Of a stretch of DNA of 64,000 nt, positions 8,036 through 19,100 are shown piece after piece; positions within the stretch are counted from its first letter, which is position 1, and each line of letters starts with the position of its first letter. Under the pieces are notes generated by a model. That model searched no databases and was not told the DNA's origin. It was given only the letters and a program-made list of their open reading frames with translations. Source of the DNA: a virus; the IMG/VR virus record IMGVR_UViG_3300047557_002158, positions 1 to 64,000 of that record; one strand, written 5' to 3'. The translations under genes and the position numbers were made by a program.

Positions 8036-10417
8036 ATGGCTAATACTTCAATCAGAATTAAACGTTCTACCGGAACAAGTTCACCAGCAAATTTGTTATC
8101 CGGTGAATTTGCTTATTCCTACCTATCAAATACACTGTTTATTGGTACTTCGGATGGTACTTCCACATTAAATGTTGGTGGTCAGTATTATACCAGTCAA
8201 GTAGATCAAGCAACAGATGCTGCTACCGCACTTAAATTGGTTCGTAGAGATGCAGGTGGTAATGCTTCTTTCAACTATGTTTTTGCAAATATTGTTGGTA
8301 CTATTATTGGAAATGCAAATAGTGCCACACAATTATTGAACGCAAGAGATTTCAGTATTAGTGGTGGCGACATTTCTGCATCAGCCGTTTCTTTTGATGG
8401 TACACAAAATGTAACACTAAATGCTTCATTAAATGCAGTTCCTGGTTTAGTTTCTGGTGTTTATGGTGGTACAACAGCAATTCCTGTTGTAACTGTTGCT
8501 GCAAATGGTCGTGTGATGGCTATTTCCAATACGACCATTTCCACCTCATTTGATATAAAAGGTGACACAGGAACAGATACAGTTAATGGTGGTGATACAA
8601 TAACATTTGTTGGTGGTGATGGTATTACCACCGCAGTTACAGACAATACAGTTTCATTTGCAGTAGATACTACAGTTTTCCGTTCAAATACTGCAATGAC
8701 CAAACAACTGGTTGACGGAGATGTTCAAATTTCCGGTAACTTGACAGTTCTTGGTACAGAAACAATCATTAATGTTCAGACACTAAACATTTCTGATCCA
8801 TTATTAATTTTAGCTGGTAACAATCAAACATCCGACATTGTTGATATTGGTTTTGTTGGACACTACAATGATGGTGCAAATAGACATGCTGGTGTTTTCC
8901 GTCATGCAGGTACCAAAGAGTTCTATGTTTTTGATAATTATGGCACAGAACTTTCTTCAAATAACACAATTGATGTTGCAAACAATACTTTCCGTGTTGC
9001 AACTCTTAATGCAAATATCAAGTCTCAATTTGCAAATGTAACTACAGCAAATGTTGGTACAATTAACTCTAGTAGTGCAAATCTAACAAACTTAACTCTT
9101 GGTACTGCATTAGGAGTACCTAGTGGTGGCACAGGTGCAGCATCATTCACTAGTGGTGCAATTATAATTGGTAATGGAACAAGTGCATTAACAACACTTG
9201 CTAACAGCACATACACCGCAACAGGTACTGGCGCACAAAATAATACAGTTACATCTGTGACCGTTGATGCCTACGGCCGTGTAACTGCTGCAACATTCCA
9301 AGCAATCTCTGGATTGACTGTTGGTCAAGGTGGTACGGGTGTTTCTTCATTCACAGCTGGTCAAATCTTGATTGGTGATGGTGCAGATGGCATCAAACAA
9401 CTTGCAAATACTGGCACCGCTGGAACATACGGAAATGCAAACACAATTCCAGTAGTTACAACTGATGTTTATGGTAGAGTTTCTGGTGTTACAAATACTG
9501 CAATCGCAATAGATGCATCACAAGTATCTTCTGGTCTATTACCAATAAGCAGAGGCGGTACCAATAACGACACCTTCACCTCTGGTGCAGCAATATTCTT
9601 TGATGGTACCAAATTTGCGACACTTGCAAATACTGGTACTGCTGGAACATATGGTAGTTCAACACAAATTCCAGTCATTACAACTGATGCATACGGCAGA
9701 GTTTCTAATGTCACAACTGCCACAGTAAGCACTCCAGAACTTGCTAATGGATCTTACTATCTAGCAATTTCTTCTACTGACGGTACCGTTTCTTCAAATG
9801 GCGCAGGATTCTTGTTGAAGAATGGTGCAAGAATTAAAGATACAGCAGGTGATGCTGTTGCATTCGGTCAAAATGCCGGTGCATTATCTCAAGGCGGCCA
9901 AGCAGTTGCGATTGGTGATTCTGCTGGTTACAACACACAAGGTGACTTTGCAGTTGCAATAGGTTACGGCGCAGGTAATCAAAATCAAAGTCAAGTAGCT
10001 GTCGCTATCGGTTTGAATGCCGGTATGGTTAGCCAAGGATACAATGGTATCGCAATCGGTAATTCAGCAGGTTCTTCAAATCAAGGAACAGGCGCAATCG
10101 CCTTGGGTTATTCCTCAGGTGGTGCTGGAGGAAACTACTCAGTCGCAATTGGTTATCAAGCGGCTTCAGGAAATACAAGTTCAATTGGTGCAAATGCTAT
10201 CGCATTAGGTTATAAAGCTGGTTACGAATCTGCATTTGCAGGAAGTATTATATTGAATGCTTCTGGAAACAATTTGAGTTCAGCTGCAGCAGGCCTGTAT
10301 ATTGATCCAGTTCGTTACACTAACGCCCAAGATTCTACATATGATGGTCTGATGTTCTATAATTCAAGTACAAAAGAAGTTCGTTATTCATATGCATTAG
10401 ACGGAGGTTCATTCTAA
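8036..10417 (+). CDS. tail fibre/adhesin with YadA-like head repeats
   Basis: 793 residues. The N-terminal ~50 residues repeat the Mtd-N-like pattern of the neighbouring genes. A long central shaft has recurring GGTGxxSFTxGxxxIGxG and TTDxYGRVSxVT units. From about residue 600 to 715 there are some seven copies of an AIGxxAGxxxQ motif. This is the head repeat of trimeric autotransporter adhesins such as YadA, and suggests a trimeric left-handed beta-roll. The end holds SIILNASG, LYIDPVR and a final LDGGSF. It is most likely a trimeric receptor-binding fibre; the receptor is unknown. Confidence 0.82.
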   Translation: MANTSIRIKRSTGTSSPANLLSGEFAYSYLSNTLFIGTSDGTSTLNVGGQYYTSQVDQATDAATALKLVRRDAGGNASFNYVFANIVGTIIGNANSATQLLNARDFSISGGDISASAVSFDGTQNVTLNASLNAVPGLVSGVYGGTTAIPVVTVAANGRVMAISNTTISTSFDIKGDTGTDTVNGGDTITFVGGDGITTAVTDNTVSFAVDTTVFRSNTAMTKQLVDGDVQISGNLTVLGTETIINVQTLNISDPLLILAGNNQTSDIVDIGFVGHYNDGANRHAGVFRHAGTKEFYVFDNYGTELSSNNTIDVANNTFRVATLNANIKSQFANVTTANVGTINSSSANLTNLTLGTALGVPSGGTGAASFTSGAIIIGNGTSALTTLANSTYTATGTGAQNNTVTSVTVDAYGRVTAATFQAISGLTVGQGGTGVSSFTAGQILIGDGADGIKQLANTGTAGTYGNANTIPVVTTDVYGRVSGVTNTAIAIDASQVSSGLLPISRGGTNNDTFTSGAAIFFDGTKFATLANTGTAGTYGSSTQIPVITTDAYGRVSNVTTATVSTPELANGSYYLAISSTDGTVSSNGAGFLLKNGARIKDTAGDAVAFGQNAGALSQGGQAVAIGDSAGYNTQGDFAVAIGYGAGNQNQSQVAVAIGLNAGMVSQGYNGIAIGNSAGSSNQGTGAIALGYSSGGAGGNYSVAIGYQAASGNTSSIGANAIALGYKAGYESAFAGSIILNASGNNLSSAAAGLYIDPVRYTNAQDSTYDGLMFYNSSTKEVRYSYALDGGSF

Positions 10418-10460
10418 CTTGAATATATAATGTAACATTTCTTTATAATAGGAGTTTGAA

Positions 10461-11120
10461 ATGGCAAATGAAAAATATATTAATCACTATGTTGATATTT
10501 TAACAGGCACTCTGACAGATACAATTCTCAAGAGTGTTTCCATGCAGGCTAATGCTAGAATCACTGATGAGGTTATCAAAGAACAAACGGAAAAAATTGA
10601 AAAATTAACTACGTCTTTGAATCAAAAACAAGAACAAGTTAATCAATTAAATTCCCAAAAAGCTTCTAATGAAAATACCGTCATCAATGATTTGAATACA
10701 AGGATTTTACAAAAAGATTCTGAATTGAATAGATTGTTGAACGAATTAAATGAATTGAAAAGCAAATATCGAGATTATGATTCGATAAAAAATCAGGCAA
10801 CACATGTCGATACATTTAAAAATGAATTGATTAAAACACGCGAAGAAGTAAATAAAGTTCGTGATGAATATGAGAAAAAAATTGTTTCTTTACAAAAAGA
10901 AAATGATGATAAAGTTAATGTGATAAAGAAAAATCATGAGTCTGAAAAACAAGATTTGACACAAAAAATTAATGAGTTGACCACTAAAATTGATTATTTG
11001 CAATTACCTCCTGCCAAAAGAAAAAAAATTGATGAGCTAAATAAAGAGGTAACCACACCAGTTATTTCGAATGTACTGGTTGGAACAAATAGCTTAGTCG
11101 AAGATGGTGGAACTTTTTAA
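10461..11120 (+). CDS. coiled-coil virion protein with DGGTF C-terminus
   Basis: 219 residues. After a ~45-residue N-terminal segment, residues ~45-185 form a near-continuous heptad-rich coiled coil (Glu/Lys/Gln/Asn/Leu-rich, no Pro). A short tail then ends in VEDGGTF, the same terminal motif as the two fibre proteins before it. This suggests a trimeric or dimeric rod joining or scaffolding the fibres. No catalytic motif is seen. An AGGAG ribosome site precedes the ATG. Confidence 0.75.
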   Translation: MANEKYINHYVDILTGTLTDTILKSVSMQANARITDEVIKEQTEKIEKLTTSLNQKQEQVNQLNSQKASNENTVINDLNTRILQKDSELNRLLNELNELKSKYRDYDSIKNQATHVDTFKNELIKTREEVNKVRDEYEKKIVSLQKENDDKVNVIKKNHESEKQDLTQKINELTTKIDYLQLPPAKRKKIDELNKEVTTPVISNVLVGTNSLVEDGGTF

Positions 11121-11124
11121 ATAA

Positions 11125-14100
11125 ATGTCAAATACATCAATACAGTTAAAGAAATCAGGACAAACTGGCAATACACCATCAAACTTAGCATTTGGTGAGA
11201 TTGCCATCAACTACGCCGATGGTAAACTGTATTACAAAGATGATACTGGTTCAATAGATTTCATTTCTAACCAGTCTTCATTCGACACCATCAACGCAAA
11301 TAACTCACTGATACTTGCTACTGGTGTTTCAGATACTCTCTCTTTTGTTGCCGGTAATAATATATCGATCAATACAAATACCACAACAAAAACAATCACA
11401 ATCAATTCTACCGCAGGAAATGACGCCTACGCTAGAGACACAGCCAATGCAGCTTTTCAAAAGGCTAATAATGCACTCGCAAATACTAATGGTGCAACTT
11501 TTGGTGGCGATTTAAATGTTACTGGAAAACTTAGTGTAATTGCTTCTTCTGGTGATGAAGGTGGTGAAATATTTTTAGCACAAGCACAAAGTAATACCAC
11601 ATTGTCTGGTGGTATTACAATTGATTCGTATCAAAATAAAATAAGATTTTTTGAACAAGGTGGATCGGCTCGAGGTGCTTACATAGATTTAACTGAATGT
11701 GTTGGTGGCGCAGGCACAAACCTTTTAAATCCTGGAGCTACACCAGATAGTACGGCTAGAGCTACTGCAAATGCTGCATTTTTACAAGCCAATGCAGCTT
11801 ATAGTTCACAAAACACAACAGGCACATATGCTAACTCAGCTTACAATCAAGCTAATACCGCAACAACAAATGCAGCTACAGCTGATTCAAAAGCAGTAAC
11901 AGCTGGCTCATACGCAAATTCGGCATTCTTAGTAGCGAATACAGCTGACGACAAGGCAATAACAGCTGGCTCATATGCAAACTCGGCATTTAATCAAGCC
12001 AATACCGCTACCAATAATGCAGCTGGATCTTCCTTGTATGCTAATGCAGCTTTTGTTCATGCTAATGCTGCATTTAATGCAGCGAATACTGCCGGCGGTG
12101 GATCCGGTAACGCTGCTTTCATTTTTAGTGGCACCAGTAATGTATATTTTGCAACAGCTAATGGAAACATTGTAGCAAATGTTGGCGGTAATACTATTGC
12201 AACAGTTACAAATACAGGCATTCAAATTGCTGGCGGTGATTTGGCTGGTGCAAATAATATTTACGCCAATAATTTTATTTCAAACAACACCATTACAATT
12301 TCTGGTTCTGGTGGCGATATATCTGGCGCAAATAATATTACTGGCAATAACATAATTGCAGCCAATGGAATTGTTGCGGCTGGATTAAATGTAGTACCAC
12401 ATTTACAAAGTGCATTTACGGCAGCCAATACTCCAAGTCATGTAGCCAATTCTGCGGCAATATATGCTAATGGAGCATTCACCAAAGCAAATACTGATGT
12501 TACTGATATCAATATTACATCTGGAACTTTTGGTAACTCAACTCATATTCCGGTTGTTACTGTTTCGGCTAATGGTAGAATTAACACTATAAGCACAGTA
12601 GCAGCAACTGGAGGGGGCGGTGGTTCAGGTAATGCATCCTTTATTTCTAGTGGTACAAGTAATGTATATTTCACATCAGCGAACGGAAGCATTTTAGCAA
12701 ATGTTGATGGCAATACAATTGCAACAGTTACAAATACTGGAATTTTAATGTCCGGTGCTGAAGGTGATTTATCTGGTGCAAATAATGTATACGCAAATAC
12801 ATTCATAGCTAATACTAGAATTAGAGTTGCTGGTACCGGCGGCGATATTTCTGGTGCAAATAATATTACTGCAAATACATTCACAGTTAACAATACTATT
12901 GTAATATCAGGATCTGGTGGTGATATATCTGGTGCATCCAATATTACTGGCAACAACATAATCGCAGCGAACGGTGTAACTGTTGCTGGATTAAATGTAG
13001 TACCACATTTACAAAGTGCATTTTTGGTTGCAAACACACCGAGTCATGTGGCCAACTCAGCAGCATTATATGCTAATGGTGCATTCATACAAGCCAATAC
13101 TGCAACCAATAATGCAGCTGGAGCTTCTTTGTATGCTAATGGTGCATTCATACAAGCCAATACTGCTACCAATAATGCAGCTGGAGCTTCTCTATATGCT
13201 AATGCAGCTTTTGCTCACGCGAATGCAGCATTTAATGCGGCCAATACCGGTGGAGGCGGCGGATCCGGTAACGCTTCATTCATTTTTAGTGGCACAAGTA
13301 ACGTTTTCTTTGCAACAGCCAATGGAAACATTGTAGCAAATGTTGGTGGAAATACAATTGCGACTGTTACCAACACTGGCATTCAAATGGCTGGTTCTGA
13401 AGGTGATTTATCTGGTGCAAATAATGTATACGCAAATACATTTATAGCTAATACAAAAATCACAATTGGCACCGGTATCGGTGGTAATATATTTGGTGCA
13501 AACAATATTTACGCTAATACGTTTATTGCTAATACCAGAATTAGGGTTGATGGTACCGGTGGTGATATATCTGGTGCAAATAATATTACTGGCAATAACA
13601 TAATTGCAGCCAATGGAATTGTTGCGGCTGGATTAAATGTTGTAACACATTTACAGAGTGCATTTACCGCAGCCAATACACCAAGTCATGTGGCCAATTC
13701 AGCAGCACTCTATGCTAATGCAGCATTCTTGGCTGCAAACACACCAAGTCATGTGGCCAATTCAGCAGCAATCTATGCTAATGGTGCTTTTATACAAGCC
13801 AATACCGCTACCAATAATTCTGCTGGAGCTTCTCTGTATGCTAATGGTGCTTTTATACAAGCCAATACTGCTACCAATAATGCAGCTGGTGCTTCCTTGT
13901 ATGCTAATGGTGCATTCATACAAGCCAATACTGCTACCAATAATGCAGCTGGTGCTTCCTTGTATGCAAATGGTGCGTTCATACAAGCCAATGCTGCATA
14001 TACCAGAGCTAACAACTCTTTAAATGCTAATACCGGTGGTACTGTAACAGGAAATGTAACAGTTACTGGATTTACAAATTTGGGAAATGTAGGTAATGTC

Positions 14101-14769
14101 ATTATTACTGGCGGTGTTGCAAATCATGTGTTGAGAACTGATGGCGCAGGCAATCTTTCTTGGGTCGCGCAAACTGGAGGAGGCGGTGGCACCACAGATC
14201 AATTTGCTAGAGACACAGCTAACGCAGCATTCACTCAAGCAAATTCTGCATTCACTCAAGCAAATACAGGAGGCAGTTTTACATCTCTTACAGTTGATAA
14301 ATTTACAGGTGATGGAAGTACCACATCATTCACGTTAAGTACAATACCATCAAATGAAAACGATACAATTGTAAACATCGAAGGTGTATTACAATTACAT
14401 TCTTCTTATAATGTTTCAAATTCTATTATAACTTTTGATGGCGCACCAGCAAATGGTGTTACAGTGGAAGTTATAACTTTAGGCATTAGAAGTGCAAGTG
14501 GTATTACAACAGATAATTTTGTTGGAAACGGAAATACCAACGTATTTACATTAAGTACAACACCACCAAATAAAAATTCAACAACAGTAAATTATAATGG
14601 TGTTATCTTACTAAGATCAGACTATTCCATTTCTGGTGCAAACTTGATACTGGATAGCGCACCAGCAAATGGCGCATCTATTGAAGTAACAACTCTTGGT
14701 GATGTATCGGTTTCATCATCAATTTCATCAGCTAGATCATTAGGTTATTCATTAATTTTTGGAGGATAA
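11125..14769 (+). CDS. very long repeat-rich tail fibre
   Basis: 1214 residues, beginning 4 nt after the coiled-coil gene. The N-terminus is again Mtd-N-like (SIQLKKSG, FGEIAINY, GKLYYKDD). The body is built from Ala/Asn-rich units of the type YANxAFxxANT, spaced like alpha-helical or beta-fibre pseudo-heptads. It also has three copies of a longer cassette (FSGTSNVYFATANGN, GNTIATVTNTGI, SGANNIYANTF). The most regular part is 21-residue repeats encoded by 63-bp tandem DNA repeats. The last ~170 residues contain two related ~70-residue beta units (DxFxGDGSTTSFTLS). It is probably the longest side-fibre shaft. Confidence 0.8.
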   Translation: MSNTSIQLKKSGQTGNTPSNLAFGEIAINYADGKLYYKDDTGSIDFISNQSSFDTINANNSLILATGVSDTLSFVAGNNISINTNTTTKTITINSTAGNDAYARDTANAAFQKANNALANTNGATFGGDLNVTGKLSVIASSGDEGGEIFLAQAQSNTTLSGGITIDSYQNKIRFFEQGGSARGAYIDLTECVGGAGTNLLNPGATPDSTARATANAAFLQANAAYSSQNTTGTYANSAYNQANTATTNAATADSKAVTAGSYANSAFLVANTADDKAITAGSYANSAFNQANTATNNAAGSSLYANAAFVHANAAFNAANTAGGGSGNAAFIFSGTSNVYFATANGNIVANVGGNTIATVTNTGIQIAGGDLAGANNIYANNFISNNTITISGSGGDISGANNITGNNIIAANGIVAAGLNVVPHLQSAFTAANTPSHVANSAAIYANGAFTKANTDVTDINITSGTFGNSTHIPVVTVSANGRINTISTVAATGGGGGSGNASFISSGTSNVYFTSANGSILANVDGNTIATVTNTGILMSGAEGDLSGANNVYANTFIANTRIRVAGTGGDISGANNITANTFTVNNTIVISGSGGDISGASNITGNNIIAANGVTVAGLNVVPHLQSAFLVANTPSHVANSAALYANGAFIQANTATNNAAGASLYANGAFIQANTATNNAAGASLYANAAFAHANAAFNAANTGGGGGSGNASFIFSGTSNVFFATANGNIVANVGGNTIATVTNTGIQMAGSEGDLSGANNVYANTFIANTKITIGTGIGGNIFGANNIYANTFIANTRIRVDGTGGDISGANNITGNNIIAANGIVAAGLNVVTHLQSAFTAANTPSHVANSAALYANAAFLAANTPSHVANSAAIYANGAFIQANTATNNSAGASLYANGAFIQANTATNNAAGASLYANGAFIQANTATNNAAGASLYANGAFIQANAAYTRANNSLNANTGGTVTGNVTVTGFTNLGNVGNVIITGGVANHVLRTDGAGNLSWVAQTGGGGGTTDQFARDTANAAFTQANSAFTQANTGGSFTSLTVDKFTGDGSTTSFTLSTIPSNENDTIVNIEGVLQLHSSYNVSNSIITFDGAPANGVTVEVITLGIRSASGITTDNFVGNGNTNVFTLSTTPPNKNSTTVNYNGVILLRSDYSISGANLILDSAPANGASIEVTTLGDVSVSSSISSARSLGYSLIFGG
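13069..13194 (+). repeat. 63-bp tandem repeat, 2 copies, inside the long fibre gene
   Basis: Two near-identical 63-bp units begin at 13069 and 13132. Each encodes 21 residues (YANGAFIQANTATNNAAGAS plus one). A third, diverged copy starts at 13195. Confidence 0.85.
13774..14000 (+). repeat. 63-bp tandem repeat, about 3.6 copies, inside the long fibre gene
   Basis: Units start at 13774, 13837, 13900 and 13963, exactly 63 bp apart, and are nearly identical to each other and to the array at 13069. The unit is a multiple of three, so copy-number change would lengthen or shorten the fibre without a frameshift. Confidence 0.88.
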
Positions 14770-14770
14770 A

Positions 14771-15142
14771 ATGGCAGCACCAAATTTAATTGGAGCAACA
14801 AATATATATGGAAAAATAACTGCTGCAAATTTAACATCTAATACAGCAACCACTGTTTTAAACAATGCATCAAATTCGGGAAAATGTTTAAAAATAAATA
14901 CACTAAACGTTTCGAATTACACGAACACCGCAGCATTTATAACAATAGGTTGGTATAATGCAGCAAACATTGGAGGAACACAACATGCAATCGTAAGTGC
15001 TGTTTCTGTTCCAGCAAACAGCACACTAAACGTTATTGATAAAACCAGTCAATATTATCTGGAAGAAAATCAAAGTTTAGGTGCAATTGCTAGTCCTGCA
15101 AATTCATTGTCGGTCACATGTAGTTATGAGGATATAAGTTAA
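14771..15142 (+). CDS. small virion-associated protein
   Basis: 123 residues from the ATG at 14771, which has GGAGG at 14761-14765; the upstream in-frame ATG at 14759 lies inside the fibre gene and lacks a ribosome site. The sequence is a single beta-rich domain (FITIGWYNAAN, then VPANSTLNVIDKTS). Such small beta-sandwich proteins accompany fibre and baseplate genes in T4-like phages of aquatic hosts, but I cannot name a characterised relative. Confidence 0.68.
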   Translation: MAAPNLIGATNIYGKITAANLTSNTATTVLNNASNSGKCLKINTLNVSNYTNTAAFITIGWYNAANIGGTQHAIVSAVSVPANSTLNVIDKTSQYYLEENQSLGAIASPANSLSVTCSYEDIS

Positions 15143-15143
15143 C

Positions 15144-16103
15144 ATGCCCAAAAGATATTTTGGTGGTGTCGTAAGTGCATCAAGACCAGTAGCAAATACT
15201 TCTTCAGCTTCCGCATTTTTCAACATAACTGAACAATTACAGCTGTATCAACTTGGTAGCTGGCCACAAGCAGGAAGACCACCCATTTTAGAATATCTTT
15301 TGGTCGCAGGAGGAGGTGCCGGTGGTTATACCACAGCTACTATTGGTAATGCTGGTGCCGGCGGTGGCGCCGGCGGTTTTGTTACATCAAATAATTTAAT
15401 CACACCAATTTCAACAATTACGATTACTATTGGTGCAGGTGGAACAAGTACATTATCAAGTTCCGCAAATGGATCAAATAGTACAATATCAGCTACGGGC
15501 ATAACCACATTAACAGCTTTAGGTGGTGGCGCCGGTGGATATGGTGCAGGATCAAACTTAAATTCTCAACCAGGTAGGGCCGGCGGATCTGGCGGCGGCG
15601 GTGTCGGTCAATATCCCGGTGGTTCAGGTTTACAACCAACATCAAATTCAGGTGGTTTTGGAAACAATGGTGGTACAGGCAATAACAATGCTGCTGGCGG
15701 CGGCGGTGCTGGTGCTGCCGGCGGCAACACAGGACAAGCTGGATCAGGCGGCATAGGTAGAATTTGGCCTTCTGATTCTAACACCTATTATGCAGGCGGC
15801 GGTGGTGCCGGCGCATATGGTACTAATACACCAGGAGTGGGAGGTGCCGGCGGTGGCGGCGCCGGCCGAGCAGCAAGTGTTAATGGAGATGCAGGAACAG
15901 TCAACACCGGCGGTGGCGGTGGTGGAGGCGGCAGCGCTGGAGCTCAGCTTACAACTGGAGGTTCTGGCGGATCAGGCATTGCAATCATAAGATATCCAGT
16001 CAATTATTCAAATGCGGCAAATACAACTGGTTCTCCAACACTTTCCACTGATGCCAATTATAGATATTATACTTTCACTGGTTCGGGCTCAATTACTTTT
16101 TAA
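15144..16103 (+). CDS. glycine-rich fibre-tip adhesin (first of five paralogues)
   Basis: 319 residues. From about residue 50 to 275 the protein is extremely glycine-rich, with GGGGAGG-type runs separated by short variable loops. This is the composition of polyglycine type II helix bundles in T-even gp38-type adhesins. The C-terminus (YRYYTFTGSGSITF) is shared with the paralogues at 20776, 21625 and 22521. In characterised adhesins of this kind the loops between glycine stretches contact the host receptor. That function here is inference. Confidence 0.75.
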   Translation: MPKRYFGGVVSASRPVANTSSASAFFNITEQLQLYQLGSWPQAGRPPILEYLLVAGGGAGGYTTATIGNAGAGGGAGGFVTSNNLITPISTITITIGAGGTSTLSSSANGSNSTISATGITTLTALGGGAGGYGAGSNLNSQPGRAGGSGGGGVGQYPGGSGLQPTSNSGGFGNNGGTGNNNAAGGGGAGAAGGNTGQAGSGGIGRIWPSDSNTYYAGGGGAGAYGTNTPGVGGAGGGGAGRAASVNGDAGTVNTGGGGGGGGSAGAQLTTGGSGGSGIAIIRYPVNYSNAANTTGSPTLSTDANYRYYTFTGSGSITF

Positions 16104-16115
16104 TCAAAATGCATT

Positions 16116-16123
16116 CATAAATA
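16116..16123 (+). promoter_or_regulatory. putative late promoter (CATAAATA)
   Basis: CATAAATA in the 56-bp gap between the glycine-rich gene and the 1536-residue LamG gene, 36 bp upstream of its ATG. One mismatch to the T4 late element. Confidence 0.5.
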
Positions 16124-16159
16124 TTTTTAGAAAAATCATGTGACACAAACAGGACAAAA

Positions 16160-19100
16160 ATGTCAATTACTTTAATAAAACCGTATAATTTAGATACAAC
16201 AGCAAATTACACATTCAATCAAATAGTAGCAAGTTCTGCTATTATTAATGGTAATGATATTTCTTCTGGTGGTGGCCCAAAAATAACAAACATACAAGTT
16301 ACAGATAGTTCTTACAATGTTTTGGACGATACTGCTGTAAGCATATCTGGTGGTTATATAAAAATAACTGGAACAGGTTTTGCTTCTGCTTGCCAAGTTT
16401 TAATTAATAACACTCCAGCCACATCAACAACTTTTGTAAGCGCAACAGAAGTTAGAGCACAAGTTCCTGCAACTGCTGCTGGAACATATGTTGTGTATTT
16501 GGTAAATACAGATGGCGGCGTTGCTATCAGAGTTAATGGTATTACATTTAGTGGAACACCTACTTGGTCAACATCAAGTACACTTCCATCAGGTGGTGTA
16601 GATATATCAATTCAATTAGTTGCAACAGGTGATGGCACAGTTACATACTCTTTGGCTGCAGGAAGCAGTTTACCAACTGGCGTAACACTTTCAAGTAGTG
16701 GTTTGTTGAGTGGAACTGTAACTGGAATAACAGGAGAAACAACATACAGTTTTACTATAATTGCAATAGACTCAGAATTACAGGATAGTCCTAGAACATT
16801 TAGTATTACAGTCACATTTTCGGATACAAATTTTCCTTATGTGACTACTTTGTTCAGTGCGAACACCGCAACTTTACCATACGACAGTGATGCCAGCAAC
16901 AATAGCTTTGTGATAACACCAAATGGTGATGCTAGACCCAATAATTTTAATCCTTATACACCTGGTTATTATAGTAATTATTTTGATGGTACTGGGGATT
17001 ATTTAACACTTCCCACCAGTCAAGCAGCTTTGCAACCTGGATCTGGAGATTTCACAATAGAATTTTGGTACTATACTTCAACTACACCATCGAATTATAT
17101 AAATTTATTTTCTTATAACTCAACCGGTGATGCTTTACGACTATTCCTTTATACTACAAATGCCTTACAATTATGGACTGGTGCAACACAAACTATAGTA
17201 TCAGCAAATGATGTACATGTTGCTAATAGATGGAATCATGTAGCTATAGCAAGAGTTGGTACCACAATTACAATGTACATGAATGGAACAAGTATTGGCA
17301 CAGCAACCAATAGTACAAATTATGTAGGCAATTTAAATATTGCGTTTGAAAGTGGGCAACTAGCATTTACAGGTTACATTAGCAATTTTAGAGTTGTCAA
17401 AGGCACAGCACTTTATACCTCAGCGTTTACTCCACCTACAACACCATTAACCGCAGTATCCAACACCAGTTTATTAACCTGCCAATCCAATCGTTTTATA
17501 GACACATCAAATAATTCTTTTACCATCACAAGAAATGGTGATGTTAAAGTCGAAGGATTTGATCCATTTGTGCCGGCCGCGGAATTTGCAGCCCGTGGTA
17601 GCACATACTTTGATGGTACTGGGGATTATTTGACTATTGCTGACACTGCAAATATTCAACCTGGAACAGGTGATTGCACATGGGAAGCATGGATATACCC
17701 ATTGAGTTTACCCAGTGCAGGTAACTATAAAACTTTGTGGGCACAAAGAAATAACAGCGATGAAGAAGGTGGAGCAGCAATAGTCTTTAATAGTTCAGGT
17801 AATTACCAGTATTTTATTGCAAACGCAGCAGCCAATGCCTGGCAGGTAAGTGGTGGTAGTACAGGATTCAGTGTACTCTTAAATCAATGGCAACATGTGG
17901 CATTAGTAAGATCAGGTAACACTATGACAATGTACCTCAATGGTGTCGCAGGGACCACGGCTAGTGTATCAACAGGTGCTATTGGAACTAGCGGTAATCT
18001 TACGTTGATGGCAGGTGCAACCAACGGTATACAAACCGTAGACGGATACATGAGCAACTTTAGATTTGTAAAAGGTACCGCAGTATATACCTCAACATTT
18101 ACCCCATCAACTTCACCCTTAACCGCAGTAGCCAACACCAATTTATTGACATGTCAAACCAATCAACCTGACAATAACAACATTTTCATAGACAACAGTA
18201 CGAACAACTTCTTAGTAACAAGAAACGGTAATACCACGCAGGGAACATTCAGTCCATATGGTGCATTATGGAGTAATTACTTTGATGGTACTGGAGATTG
18301 TTTAAGTCTTTCTAATAGTGCTATGACATTAGGAAGTGGTGATTTCACAATAGAAATGTGGGTTTATTTAAATGCTCTACCAACCAGCAATGATTGGCCA
18401 GGTGCATTTAATAATTGTGCATCACTAGTTAGTGTTGGTACATTAAACGCGGCCGATGGATTCAACTGTATAATCGGTAGCACCCAAATGTTCTGCCAAA
18501 ATAATGACACTAAGTATGGTACGGCATTGCATGGCATGGTTGTCGGTACGTGGTATCATTTAGCTTATGTGAGAAGTGGAAACACCATATATTTTTATGT
18601 GAACGGTGTACAAAAAGGCAGTGTAGCCTTTACTGGTTCTATTGGCACTGGAGCATTTACTTGGATTGGGTGTGAGTCCGGTCAAGGTGCATACATAAAT
18701 GGTTATATGAGTAACGTTAGAGTTGTAAAAGGCACAGCACTCTATACCACAACATTTACTCCATCCACTTCACCATTAACAGCAGTAGCCAATACCAGTT
18801 TACTGACTTGCACAGACAACAGATTCATCGATGATAGTCCAAATAACTTTACCATCACAAGAAGCGGTGATGTAAGCGTACAAAGATTTAGTCCTTTTAG
18901 TCCACAAACCGCAAATACTTTTTACAGTGGTTATTTTGATGGTGATGGTGATTCTTTAACTGTTCCGGCAAGCACTGCATTCAGTTTTGGAACAGCTGAC
19001 TTTACTGTAGAATGCTGGGTGTATTATCCCTCTATATCCAATACTAATGGAAAAATGGTAATTGATGCACGGCCAACAAGCACAAACGGAAGTTATTGGA

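Noticed and set aside
13069-14000. Regular 63-bp repeats considered as a CRISPR array
   Set aside because: Units are directly adjacent with no spacers and translate in frame as fibre repeats.
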